Below are positions 9,147-17,241 of a DNA stretch of 64,000 bases, piece after piece. The DNA is from Mameliella sp. CS4. Lineage in GTDB: Bacteria; Pseudomonadota; Alphaproteobacteria; Rhodobacterales; Rhodobacteraceae. The number at the start of each line of letters is the position of its first letter. The first letter of the stretch is position 1. Location: NCBI RefSeq assembly GCF_019392335.1, contig NZ_JAHXRQ010000011.1, forward strand, positions 62,001 through 126,000. Reading direction: 5' to 3'. The notes under the pieces were generated by a model. It ran no database searches. It saw only the letters and a list, made by a program, of their open reading frames with translations, and was not told the origin of the DNA. A program made the translations under genes and the position numbers.

Positions 9147-9730
9147 TGCTGGCGTTCCGGCGCAAGGTTCAGCTCGAGACAGAGCGCCTGACGCTGCGCC
9201 CGCCCGTGCATTCCGATTTCACGCCCTGGTCGAACCTGCGTCGCGAAAGCCACGAGTTCCTGACCCCCTGGGAACCGTCATGGTCGTCCGACCACCTGAC
9301 GCGCAAGGCCTTCACCAACCGCGTCTACTGGGCCTCACGGTCGATCGGCACAGGCTCTGCCCTGCCGCTCTTTCTGATCCGCCGCGAGGACCAGGCGCTG
9401 CTGGGCGCGATCACGCTGGACAATATCCGGCGCGGCCCGGCGCAGGCGGGCACGCTGGGCTACTGGATCGGCGAACGCTATACCCGGCGGGGCTACATGT
9501 CAGAAGCCATCGCCATGATGGTGCACCAGGCCTTCGAGAAGATGGGCCTGAGCCGGATGGAGGCCGCGTGCCTGCCGGAAAACGTCGCATCGCGCGGTCT
9601 GCTGGAACAATCCGGCTTCAAATATGAGGGCGTGGCGCAAAGCTACCTGCAAATCAACGGCCGGTGGCGGACCCATGTGCTTTATGCCTCGCTGCGTTCC
9701 GACAGGCGCGGTCGGACCGAAGTCGGCTAG
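9143..9730 (+). CDS. GNAT N-acetyltransferase, RimJ/RimL type
   Basis: 195 residues. The fold elements of the RimJ/RimL/Alr1-like GNAT branch are visible: LETERLTLRPP at the start, LGYWIGERYTRRGYMSEA as the acetyl-CoA region, and LPENVASRGLLEQSGF near the end. RimJ acetylates ribosomal protein S5 in Escherichia coli; the true substrate here is unknown. The start overlaps the M16 peptidase stop by four bases, so it is the last gene of that run. Confidence 0.88.
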   Translation: MMLAFRRKVQLETERLTLRPPVHSDFTPWSNLRRESHEFLTPWEPSWSSDHLTRKAFTNRVYWASRSIGTGSALPLFLIRREDQALLGAITLDNIRRGPAQAGTLGYWIGERYTRRGYMSEAIAMMVHQAFEKMGLSRMEAACLPENVASRGLLEQSGFKYEGVAQSYLQINGRWRTHVLYASLRSDRRGRTEVG

Positions 9731-9876
9731 AGGCCCCGGGGCCACCCCCTGCTGCACAGAAAAGCGGCCCGGCGCCCGCCGCGCCCCTGACCGGGCCCCA
9801 CCCGGCGAAATTGTGAATTTGGCCAGCGGCGCGCCCGCGCTACCCTTTCCGGGACGTCACCCGACAGGAGCGCCCG

Positions 9877-10704
9877 ATGATCCGCCTCGCCGCCGCCCTT
9901 TTCTTCCTGACCGCCACGCTGGTGCAGGCGCAGGAACAGCGCCGCCCTTCGCATTGTATCGCCATCGCCGATGCGGCCCCCGGAATCGAATACCTGCACA
10001 AGGCCAGCTGGACCGCGCCGATCCCCGAATACAGCGTGCGCATCCACTACATCGCCCATGCCTCTTTCCTGATCCAGACACGCGGCGGGCTGGAGGCGGT
10101 GACCGATTTCAATGGCAATATCGGCACCACGCGAATGATCCCCGACATCGTCACCATGAACCACGCCCATACGACGCATTGGACCAGCGCCGTCAACCCG
10201 GCCATCCCCCACGTGCTGCGTGGCTGGGGAGAGGTCTTTGGAGAAGGCGCGGATCATTACCTGGACCTGGGCGAGATGCTGATCCGCAACGTCTCTACCG
10301 ACATCCGCTCGGCCTATGGCGGGGATGAGCCGAACGGAAATTCCATCTTCATCTTCGAGGTCGAGGGCCTCTGTATCGCCCATCTCGGCCACCTGCACCA
10401 CGAACCGACCGACCGGCAATACGCCGCGCTGGGCCGGGCGGATGTGCTGATGGTGCCGGTGGACGGGGGCATGACAATGCCACTCTCGACAGTCAAACGC
10501 ATCGTCGAACGGCTGAAAAGCTCGATCGTGATCCCGATGCACTGGTTCTCGGGCTACGCGCTGGAACGCTTCCTGGCCGATGTCAGCGACACGTTCCAGA
10601 TCGACCGGCGCACCACTGCCTCGCTCGAGATATCGCTGCGCGACCTGCCCCGTCGACCCACCGTCATCGTGCTGCAGCCGCGCTACCTGACCGACCCGGA
10701 CTGA
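9877..10704 (+). CDS. Secreted metallo-beta-lactamase-fold protein
   Basis: 275 residues with an N-terminal signal peptide (cleavage near LVQA-QE, residue 18). The MBL core is recognisable, with His96 and His98 (NHAH), His101, His169 (CIAHLGH), Asp196 (PVDGG) and His222 (MHWF). The signature HxHxDH reads HAHTTH, so the metal-2 aspartate is Thr100. The fold resembles UlaG-type hydrolases. The substrate is unknown, and loss of the aspartate suggests a single-metal or altered site. The gene stands alone between the GNAT gene and the FAD oxidase gene, with a REP-like palindrome after it. Confidence 0.85.
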   Translation: MIRLAAALFFLTATLVQAQEQRRPSHCIAIADAAPGIEYLHKASWTAPIPEYSVRIHYIAHASFLIQTRGGLEAVTDFNGNIGTTRMIPDIVTMNHAHTTHWTSAVNPAIPHVLRGWGEVFGEGADHYLDLGEMLIRNVSTDIRSAYGGDEPNGNSIFIFEVEGLCIAHLGHLHHEPTDRQYAALGRADVLMVPVDGGMTMPLSTVKRIVERLKSSIVIPMHWFSGYALERFLADVSDTFQIDRRTTASLEISLRDLPRRPTVIVLQPRYLTDPD

Positions 10705-10740
10705 CCCGGTCTTCTTTGGGCGGCAAATACTCCGGGGAGC

Positions 10741-10760
10741 GCGAGGGGCTGGCCCCTCGC
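10741..10760. repeat. REP-like palindrome between genes
   Basis: GCGAGGGGC and GCCCCTCGC form a 9-bp stem with a 2-base loop and no T tract. The preceding bases (GGCAAATACTCC) resemble a short repeat I recall from many Rhodobacteraceae intergenic regions. No second copy was found in this window by eye. Confidence 0.45.
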
Positions 10761-10805
10761 TGACCCGCATGCCACAAGTGCGGGCATCCGAATAAAGAGG
10801 ATGCC

Positions 10806-12221
10806 ATGCCGCTTGCCCCTGCCGATCATGCCTTTGTCCAGCGCCTCTCGGCGCTTCTGCCCGATGATACCCTGCGCCCGACCGAGGCCCGCCACCGCGA
10901 AGAACCGCGCGGGCGCTGGACCAGCACGGCGGAATGGATTGCCCTGCCGCGCTCGACAGAAGACGTCGCCACGATCGTACGGGCCTGTGCCGGTGAAGGC
11001 GTCGGGATCATCCCCCTTGGCGGCGGCACCGGGCTTGTTGGTGGCCAGTTGAAACCGGATGGCCCCGCCCCTCTGATCGTCTCGCTGGAACGCATGTCGG
11101 CGATCCGGGCGGTCCACCCGCAGGAAAATGCCGCCGTGGTCGAGGCCGGCGCGATCCTCGCGGATGTCCAGCGTGCCGCCGCCGATGTGGATCGGCTGTT
11201 TCCGTTGTCGCTGGCCTCCGAAGGGTCCGCCCGGATCGGCGGATTGCTGGGCACCAACGCGGGCGGCATCAACACCCTGCGCTATGGCAATGCCCGTGAC
11301 CAGGTGCTTGGACTCGAGGCGGTCCTTCCCGACGGTTCGATCTGGCACGGGCTGAAGCGGCTGCGCAAGGACAACACCGGCTATGACCTCCGTCACCTAC
11401 TGATCGGGGCCGAGGGCACCTTGGGCATCATCACGGCCGCCAGCCTGAAACTTGCCCCCTGCCCGGCCGCGACCGGCACGGCCCTGCTGACGGTCCCTTC
11501 CCCCGAGGCGGCGCTGACTCTCCTGGCGCTGGCCCGCAGCCAGCTGGGCGAGACCATCAGCGCCTTCGAGCTGATGCACCGCACCGGGTTCGACTTCCTG
11601 GCAGAGAAACTGCCCGACCTGCGCCAGCCCTGGGACACACCGCCGGACTGGTCCGTGCTGATCGACATCGGGCTGGGACGCGGCGCCGATCCGGCCGAGG
11701 CGCTGGAAACGCTTTTTGCCGAGGCGTACGAGGGCGACCTTGTCACCGACGGTATCGTGGCCCAGTCGCTGACCCAGTCCGAGGCGCTCTGGACCCTGCG
11801 AGAGCACATGTCCGAAGCCAACCGTCTGGTGGGCGCTGTCTCCAGCCACGATATTTCCGTCCCGCTTGGTGCCATCCCCGAGTTCATCAGCCGGGCCGGG
11901 CCGGCGCTGGCCCGGCTGGGCGACTGGCGCATCAACTGTTTCGGCCACGCGGGCGACGGCAACCTGCATTACAATGTCTTCCCGGCGCCGGGCCGCACCA
12001 AGGCCGACCATGTCGATCAGCGCGACGCGATCAAGACCTGTGTCCATGACCTGGTGCATGAACTGGGCGGTTCGGTCAGCGCCGAGCACGGCATCGGGCG
12101 GCTGAAGGTCGATGACCTGGAACGCTATGGCGACCCCGCGAAACTCGCCGCCATGCGGGCGATCAAGGCGGCGCTGGACCCGAAGGGCATCATGAACCCC
12201 GGCGCCGTCCTGCGGACCTGA
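10806..12221 (+). CDS. FAD-linked oxidase (glycolate oxidase GlcD / D-2-hydroxyacid dehydrogenase type)
   Basis: 471 residues. An N-terminal FAD-binding-4 (PCMH) domain has PLGGGTGLVGG at about 76-86 and the SEGSARIGGLLGTNAGG region. The C-terminal oxidase domain ends with the metal-binding HAGDGNLHYN and the AEHGIGRLK signature. The family oxidises 2-hydroxy acids such as D-lactate, glycolate or D-2-hydroxyglutarate, using bound FAD. The sequence does not let me pick the substrate. There are no glcE/glcF neighbours, which argues against a classical glycolate oxidase complex. It is convergent with the lytic transglycosylase gene. Confidence 0.9.
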   Translation: MPLAPADHAFVQRLSALLPDDTLRPTEARHREEPRGRWTSTAEWIALPRSTEDVATIVRACAGEGVGIIPLGGGTGLVGGQLKPDGPAPLIVSLERMSAIRAVHPQENAAVVEAGAILADVQRAAADVDRLFPLSLASEGSARIGGLLGTNAGGINTLRYGNARDQVLGLEAVLPDGSIWHGLKRLRKDNTGYDLRHLLIGAEGTLGIITAASLKLAPCPAATGTALLTVPSPEAALTLLALARSQLGETISAFELMHRTGFDFLAEKLPDLRQPWDTPPDWSVLIDIGLGRGADPAEALETLFAEAYEGDLVTDGIVAQSLTQSEALWTLREHMSEANRLVGAVSSHDISVPLGAIPEFISRAGPALARLGDWRINCFGHAGDGNLHYNVFPAPGRTKADHVDQRDAIKTCVHDLVHELGGSVSAEHGIGRLKVDDLERYGDPAKLAAMRAIKAALDPKGIMNPGAVLRT

Positions 12222-12230
12222 CCGCGGCGA

Positions 12231-12253
12231 GGTCCCGGATCAGGTCCGGGACC
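12231..12253. terminator. Bidirectional hairpin between convergent genes
   Basis: GGTCCCGGA and TCCGGGACC form a perfect 9-bp stem with a 5-base loop in the 41-base gap between convergent stops. There is no T tract, so it is a probable but not certain terminator. Confidence 0.5.
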
Positions 12254-12262
12254 GGCTCCGCT

Positions 12263-13132
12263 CTACGGTGACATCACCCGGAACACGCAGCCATCCGAGA
12301 TCAGCTCGGGCGGGGTCAGGCATAGGCCCTTGGCGACCTGGAAGGCGGCCAGGACCTTGGGCACATAATCCCTCGTCTCGGCATAGGGCGGCACGCCCCC
12401 GTGCTGACCGATGGAGTTTTCGCCCGCATTGTAGCCGGCAAGGACAAGGATCGGGTCGCCCTCGAACTTTTCCATCAGGAAATCGAGAAAGGCCACCCCG
12501 CCCCGAATATTCTGCACCGGGTCGAAGGCATCCTTGACGCCGAAACGCTCTGCCGTGGCGGGCATCAGCTGCATCAACCCCTGTGCGCCGGCCTTGCTCT
12601 GCGCCCGGGGCGCACCGGCAGATTCCACCGCGATCACCGCCAGCGCAAAGGCCGGAGAGACGCGGGTGCCCACCGTCTCACGCAGGAGATCGACACCGTG
12701 GACCTGCGCGATGTCCTGCAGCGCCTGCAAGCGCGGGCCGCCAACGCTCTGGCCCTCGGGACCCTTGGTCAGCGTGGCCAGCGCAGGGGCCAGCCGTCCG
12801 GGCCCCGTGGCAGAAGCCTCTGGCGAGACGGCGGTCCAGAACCAGGAATAGCTGCCCGTCGGGACAGAGGGCACAGCGGCAAGTGCGGCGGCGGCCTGGG
12901 GTGCAGCGGTCGGCGTCTTGGCAGGGGCAGAAGGTGGTGGCGGCGCCACGGCCGGGTTGGCGCGCGGCGCGATCTGAACGGTGATGCGCTTCTTGACACC
13001 GGCCTTGGGCGGCTTGACCCGCTTGAAGGTGAAATCCTGCACCGGTGCCCCGGCACCATCCTGTGCCTGAGCGCCCTGCGCACAGGCCAGAGTGGCCGCA
13101 ATTGCGGCGCAAACTAGCGTTTTGACGACCAT
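12263..13132 (-). CDS. Secreted lytic transglycosylase (SLT domain)
   Basis: 289 residues. A signal peptide covers about residues 1-23 (to AQAQ-DG), followed by a Pro/Ala-rich linker (about 60-90) and a C-terminal SLT domain. The catalytic glutamate is Glu170 in VIAVESAG. The family motifs GLMQLMPATA (185-194) and AGYNAGENS (222-230) are present. Such enzymes cleave peptidoglycan with formation of anhydromuropeptides and often open the wall for envelope machines. It faces away from the Tad pilus locus, with its start about 360 bases from the first pilin, so a role in pilus assembly is possible but not shown. Confidence 0.93.
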   Translation of the reverse strand: MVVKTLVCAAIAATLACAQGAQAQDGAGAPVQDFTFKRVKPPKAGVKKRITVQIAPRANPAVAPPPPSAPAKTPTAAPQAAAALAAVPSVPTGSYSWFWTAVSPEASATGPGRLAPALATLTKGPEGQSVGGPRLQALQDIAQVHGVDLLRETVGTRVSPAFALAVIAVESAGAPRAQSKAGAQGLMQLMPATAERFGVKDAFDPVQNIRGGVAFLDFLMEKFEGDPILVLAGYNAGENSIGQHGGVPPYAETRDYVPKVLAAFQVAKGLCLTPPELISDGCVFRVMSP

Positions 13133-13490
13133 GGGCCTGCTCGATCCCCGTTTTTCGGTCTGACTTTTCCACAGTCTCGCACAATCCTTGGAATTTATCC
13201 ATCAGTGTTGCGAAACACCGAACTGCCGACGTCGAAAGCGGACATTCCAAGGTCGAAATTAACACTTTCAACATACAGAAATTAGTTAATTATCCATATA
13301 TTACATATGGTTATAGATATTCCTGCAAAAATCTGACCCGGCTACAAAATCAATCCATTGGAGCCACACTCTCGCCCCAAACCAACTGCTTAATAAGTTC
13401 ATACCGACGAGGGACAGGGCAAGGTGAGAGAGGCCCGCAACGCCCAAGACGGTCGCTGAAAGCAAAGCAAGATATCTACGGAGAGAGACC
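13133..13490. other. Intergenic region between transglycosylase and pilin genes
   Basis: 358 bases without a gene. The stretch at about 13255-13315 is much more AT-rich than its surroundings and is the likely promoter region for the first pilin and perhaps for the divergent transglycosylase. A GGAGAGAGACC ribosome site precedes the first pilin start. I see no clear operator. Confidence 0.5.
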
Positions 13491-13670
13491 ATGATCAACT
13501 TCATCAAGAACTTCCGCAAAGACGAAGACGGTGCCGTGACTGTCGACTGGGTCGTCCTGACCGCAGCCGTCGTGGGCCTGGCCGTCGCTGCCTACACCAC
13601 CATCGAGACCAACTCGCAGACGCTGATCGACAACGCCGCTGCACGCGTCGCTCTCGAAAACGACTTCTAA
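13491..13670 (+). CDS. Flp-type pilin, tandem copy 1
   Basis: 59 residues. A short basic leader (MINFIKNFRKDEDG) is followed by a hydrophobic helix AVTVDWVVLTAAVVGLAVAAY and a polar tail ending in NDF. The layout is that of type IVb Flp prepilins, whose leader is cut after Gly by the TadV/CpaA peptidase encoded downstream. The residue at mature position +5 would be Asp instead of the usual Glu, followed by Trp instead of Tyr. The coding sequence is identical at DNA level to copy 2 as far as I can read. High-level expression of a major pilin is the likely reason for gene multiplication. Confidence 0.85.
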   Translation: MINFIKNFRKDEDGAVTVDWVVLTAAVVGLAVAAYTTIETNSQTLIDNAAARVALENDF

Positions 13671-13779
13671 GTCGGGCGCGGCCTGAGCGCCGCGTACCCC
13701 TCTGGGCCCGGCCGCCTGGCGGCTGGCCCTCCCTACCGCACATGACATGACCGACCGAGAGGTCGACCGGAGAAAACCA

Positions 13780-13959
13780 ATGATCAACTTCATCAAGAAC
13801 TTCCGCAAAGACGAAGACGGTGCCGTGACTGTCGACTGGGTCGTCCTGACCGCAGCCGTCGTGGGCCTGGCCGTCGCTGCCTACACCACCATCGAGACCA
13901 ACTCGCAGACGCTGATCGACAACGCCGCTGCACGCGTCGCTCTCGAAAACGACTTCTAA
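13780..13959 (+). CDS. Flp-type pilin, tandem copy 2
   Basis: 59 residues, same protein as copy 1. The start was placed at 13780 rather than at an upstream in-frame ATG (13747), because the ribosome site CCGGAGA is 7 bases before it and because copy 1 has no such extension. A small hairpin (CGACC-GAGA-GGTCG) lies directly upstream of the ribosome site. Mature helix and tail are as in copy 1. Confidence 0.85.
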   Translation: MINFIKNFRKDEDGAVTVDWVVLTAAVVGLAVAAYTTIETNSQTLIDNAAARVALENDF

Positions 13960-14068
13960 GTCGAGCGCGGCCTGAGCGCTGCGCACCCCTCTGGGCCAGG
14001 CCGACGAACGGCCGGCCATCCCTACCGCACATGACATGACCGACCGAAAGGTCGACCGGAGAAAACCA

Positions 14069-14248
14069 ATGATCAACTTCATCAAGAACTTCCGCAAAGA
14101 CGAAGACGGCGCCGTGACTGTCGACTGGGTCGTCCTGACCGCAGCCGTCGTCGGCCTGGCCGTCGCTGCCTACACCACCATCGAGACCAACTCGCAGACG
14201 CTGATCGACAACGCCGCTGCACGCGTCGCTCTCGAAAACGACTTCTGA
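14069..14248 (+). CDS. Flp-type pilin, tandem copy 3
   Basis: 59 residues, same protein as copies 1 and 2, with silent differences (GGC for GGT in the leader, GTC for GTG in the helix, TGA stop). The upstream hairpin has a GAAA loop here instead of GAGA, with the stem kept. The gene is followed by a hairpin and a strong terminator, so the three copies probably form one transcript. Confidence 0.85.
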   Translation: MINFIKNFRKDEDGAVTVDWVVLTAAVVGLAVAAYTTIETNSQTLIDNAAARVALENDF

Positions 14249-14254
14249 GTTGCC

Positions 14255-14317
14255 TGATCGCCCGATGGCGATCACCTGAAGACCCAGGCGCGCGCCGGCC
14301 GCGGCGCGCGCCTTTTT
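14255..14317 (+). terminator. Hairpin plus strong terminator after the pilin array
   Basis: An 8-bp hairpin TGATCGCC/GGCGATCA (14255-14274) is followed by a perfect 10-bp stem GGCGCGCGCC/GGCGCGCGCC (14287-14312) and TTTTT. This separates the major pilin transcript from pilin 4 and the assembly genes. Confidence 0.85.
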
Positions 14318-14362
14318 CAAAGCCGCATGTCTGCTTGTGCGGTTCCAGCCCGGAGTTACACC

Positions 14363-14542
14363 ATGCGTGATCTGTTGAGTGCCTTCATGGCCGAGGAAGA
14401 TGGTGCCGTGACCGTGGACTGGGTCGTTTTGACCGCCGCAATCGTCGGCTTCTGCATCGCGGCTTACACTGCGGCGGAAAACTCGACGCTCGGCCTGCGC
14501 GATGGCCTCGCCGCCGAACTTGTGCGCCAAAACGACTTCTAA
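14363..14542 (+). CDS. Flp-type pilin-like protein, divergent fourth copy
   Basis: 59 residues, same length as the tandem pilins. The prepilin core EEDGAVTVDWVVLTAAIVGF is nearly the same, but the leader (MRDLLSAFMA) and tail (LRDGLAAELVRQNDF) differ. The start at 14363 gives the same total length as the other copies, and CGGAG lies 8 bases upstream. An upstream in-frame ATG at 14327 lies on the terminator edge and is less likely. It could be a minor pilin or a pilin for other conditions. It is placed after the terminator and before cpaB. Confidence 0.8.
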   Translation: MRDLLSAFMAEEDGAVTVDWVVLTAAIVGFCIAAYTAAENSTLGLRDGLAAELVRQNDF

Positions 14543-14731
14543 AACCCCTGCTGCCACGACATTTGCAAGGGCGGCCCGTTTCGCGGGTCGCCCGTCGTCG
14601 CGTTCGTTGCCCTGTGGCACGTAGGCGTCGCCAAACCGCCCAGCGAGTGTCCCGTTCTTGCCGTATTCCCCCGCCAGGATGATCCGGGCCGGGAGACCGG
14701 CGAATCCCAGTTTGTCCAAGTGAGGTGACAT

Positions 14732-15586
14732 ATGCGACTCGTATTCGGACTTGTGCTGATCGCCGGCCTCGCCCTGGCGGGCTTTGCCGTCTACATGGCG
14801 CAGAATTACATCGGGGCCTATGAGAACGCCCTGGCAGAGGAACGCGCCAAGGCCGGCGCCTCTGTTCCGGTGACCAAGGTCTTCGTCACGAAACGCGCCA
14901 TCAACTACGGCGAAGAGATCACACCCGAGGACGTGGTGCTGACCCACTGGCCCCGGCAGGCCCTCCCCGAGGATTACTTCGACGAGGAAAACCCGTTTTT
15001 CGTCGACGGCCAGGAACCGCGCCTTGCCATGCGCCCGATCGAGAAGGCCGAGGTGCTGATGAAGGTCAAGGTCTCCGAACCGGGCGGCGACGCGGGTCTG
15101 ACGTCGCGCCTCGACCGTGGTCAGCGCGCCTTTGCGATCAAGGTCGACGTAGCCTCTGGCGTCTCCGGCTTCCTGCGCCCCGGCGACCGGGTCGACGTCT
15201 ACTGGACCGGGCGCCTGCCCGGCGAGGTCGGCGAACGGTCCCAGGGCGAGGTGACCAAGCTGATCCAGACCGGCATCCGCCTGATCGCCATCGACCAGAC
15301 CTCGAACACGGAATACAACACCGCGACCATTGCCCGTACCGTGACCGTGGCCGCCAGCCCGCAACAGGTCGCCGCCCTTGCCCAGGCCCAGTCCACCGGC
15401 AAGCTGTCGCTGTCGCTGATGTCCCAGCTGGATGACACCGTGGCAGAGGCGATCGAGGTCGATCAGCGGTCGCTTCTGGGTATCGTCGCCGAGGAACGCG
15501 CCGAGAAAAAAGTCGACAAGACCTGCACCACCCGCGTGCGTCGCGGCGCCGAAGTGGTCGAGATCCCGATCCCCTGCACCAACTGA
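14732..15586 (+). CDS. cpaB: Flp pilus assembly protein CpaB/RcpC
   Basis: 284 residues. An N-terminal membrane anchor (LVFGLVLIAGLALAGFAVYM) is followed by an SAF domain at about 50-115 and the RcpC/CpaB domain with the GVSGFLRPGDRVDVYWTG signature at about 143-160. CpaB is thought to sit in the periplasm and link the secretin to the inner-membrane platform. The C-terminus has two cysteines (TCTT...IPCTN), possibly a disulfide. A ribosome site GTGAGGTGA precedes the ATG. A strong terminator follows. Confidence 0.93.
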   Translation: MRLVFGLVLIAGLALAGFAVYMAQNYIGAYENALAEERAKAGASVPVTKVFVTKRAINYGEEITPEDVVLTHWPRQALPEDYFDEENPFFVDGQEPRLAMRPIEKAEVLMKVKVSEPGGDAGLTSRLDRGQRAFAIKVDVASGVSGFLRPGDRVDVYWTGRLPGEVGERSQGEVTKLIQTGIRLIAIDQTSNTEYNTATIARTVTVAASPQQVAALAQAQSTGKLSLSLMSQLDDTVAEAIEVDQRSLLGIVAEERAEKKVDKTCTTRVRRGAEVVEIPIPCTN

Positions 15587-15629
15587 TCCTGGAATTCGAA
15601 CGGCGAATTCAACTGCTTGAACAAAAAGG

Positions 15630-15654
15630 GCCCCTGCCACGGCAGGGGCTCTTT
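15630..15654. terminator. Terminator after cpaB
   Basis: The stem GCCCCTGCC/GGCAGGGGC with a 2-base loop is flanked by A and T runs (AAAAAGG before, TCTTT after), so it could work in both directions. Confidence 0.75.
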
Positions 15655-15804
15655 GTTGCGAAAATACCCGGCGTGTTGCGGGTTATCCACATAAACCAAT
15701 CCGCTGAAGTCATTGATTCTTGCAAATAAACACGAAATACCGCATGTTCAAAAAAAATGCAGGCGTCAGACCTGCGTCCGAGCAGTGATCGAGAGGCAGG
15801 TCAC

Positions 15805-17241
15805 ATGACCATTGACAGATTCCTGAAGGCGGCCCTCCTGGGCCTGTCGCTTGCGGTTGCGCCTCTTGCGGCGCAGCAGGCGCAGGCAGACAATTTGCGC
15901 ATCCTGCGCAACGGCACACAACCGATCCTGAACGTTCCGATGAACCGCGCGCTGGTGGTCGAAAGCGATATTCCCTTTGCGGAACTGTCCATCGCCAACC
16001 CTGCGATCGCCGATATCTCGTCGTTGAACGATCGCAACATCTACGTTCTGGGCAAGGCGCCGGGCACCACGACACTGACCATTCTCGACGCTGCTGGAGA
16101 GCTGATCTCGAACGTCGATATCCGGGTTTCGCCCGATGTGTCCGAATTCAAGGAACGCCTGCGCCAGATCCTGCCGCAGGAAAAGATCGAAGTGCGCACC
16201 GCCAATGACGGCATCGTGCTGTCCGGAACCGTCTCTTCGACCGCCCGGATGCAACGCGCCCTGGACCTTGCCCAGCGCTATGCGCCCGAACGGGTATCGA
16301 ACCTGATGTCCGTGGGCGGCGTCCAGCAGGTCATGCTGAAGGTCCGCTTTGCCGAGATGGAGCGCACCGCCGCCAAGATGCTGCGGACTTCGCTGGCCAC
16401 CGGCGGATCGGTTGCCGGCGGCGACCTCGGCCTTGAACTGGGCACCTTGAGTGCCGCCTCGGATGCGGCAGTCGATGCCGTCGCCGACAAGCTGGCCCCG
16501 CAGGGACTCGACGTCGAAGGCGCGGTTCTCTTCGGCTTCAACGCCGGCGGGCTCGAAGTGGGCATCATGCTGGAGGCGCTGGAACGCAAGGGCATCGTGC
16601 GGACTCTGGCTGAACCCAACCTGACCGCGCTCTCGGGCCAGGAGGCCAAGTTCTTGGCAGGCGGCGAATATCCCGTCCCGGTCAGCCAGCAGAACAGCAC
16701 CATCACCATCGAATACAAGCCCTTCGGCGTGGAGCTGAACTTTATCCCCCGAGTGGTCGATGGCGACCTGATCAACCTCGAACTCGAAGCCGCGGTCTCT
16801 TCGATCGACACCAACAACTCGATTGTGCTCTCGGACATCTCGATCAACGGCTTCAAGCGGCGTGAAACCTCGACCACGGTGGAACTGCGCGACGGTGAGA
16901 GCTTTGCCATCGCGGGCCTGCTGATGGATGATTTCACCGACCGGAACTCGCAATTGCCGTGGCTGGGCGACGTGCCTGTCCTGGGTGCCCTCTTCCGCAG
17001 CGCGGAATACCAGCGGTCGCAGTCCGAACTGGTGATCATCGTCACGCCGCACCTGGTGACGCCGACCCGGGGCGAATACCTCGCCCTGCCCACAGACCGC
17101 GTTGTCCCACCGACCGAGCGTGATCTCTTCTTGCGTGGCAAGGTGGCCGGCAAGCCGGGGCAGAAGGCGCCGAATTCCGGGGCCGCGGGTGAGGTCGCCA
17201 AGCAGGACTTCACCGGCTCCTACGGATATGTGATGGATTGA
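15805..17241 (+). CDS. cpaC: Tad pilus secretin CpaC/RcpA
   Basis: 478 residues from the ATG at 15805, chosen over an upstream in-frame ATG (15757) because the signal peptide and the GAGGCAGG ribosome site fit it. The signal peptide ends near QAQA-DN. An N-terminal pilus-assembly/BON region (NVPMNRALVVESD, residues 40-140) precedes the secretin domain, which ends in LPWLGDVPVLGALFRS and a VIIVTPHLV strand. It forms the outer-membrane channel for the Flp pilus. Its stop overlaps the start region of the next gene. Confidence 0.95.
   Translation: MTIDRFLKAALLGLSLAVAPLAAQQAQADNLRILRNGTQPILNVPMNRALVVESDIPFAELSIANPAIADISSLNDRNIYVLGKAPGTTTLTILDAAGELISNVDIRVSPDVSEFKERLRQILPQEKIEVRTANDGIVLSGTVSSTARMQRALDLAQRYAPERVSNLMSVGGVQQVMLKVRFAEMERTAAKMLRTSLATGGSVAGGDLGLELGTLSAASDAAVDAVADKLAPQGLDVEGAVLFGFNAGGLEVGIMLEALERKGIVRTLAEPNLTALSGQEAKFLAGGEYPVPVSQQNSTITIEYKPFGVELNFIPRVVDGDLINLELEAAVSSIDTNNSIVLSDISINGFKRRETSTTVELRDGESFAIAGLLMDDFTDRNSQLPWLGDVPVLGALFRSAEYQRSQSELVIIVTPHLVTPTRGEYLALPTDRVVPPTERDLFLRGKVAGKPGQKAPNSGAAGEVAKQDFTGSYGYVMD

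Larger units (their letters stand above)
13491..14248 (+). repeat. Tandem triplication of a 289-base pilin unit
   Basis: Start codons at 13491, 13780 and 14069 are exactly 289 bases apart. Each 180-base gene is followed by a 109-base spacer between copies. Copies 1 and 2 of the gene read as identical. Copy 3 differs at three silent sites, counting the stop codon (TGA instead of TAA). The spacers are similar but less conserved. Confidence 0.9.

Noticed and set aside
13491..14248. 289-base tandem repeats considered as an insertion or phage element
   Set aside because: Each unit holds a pilin gene, no transposase or terminal inverted repeat is present, and the unit fits simple tandem duplication.
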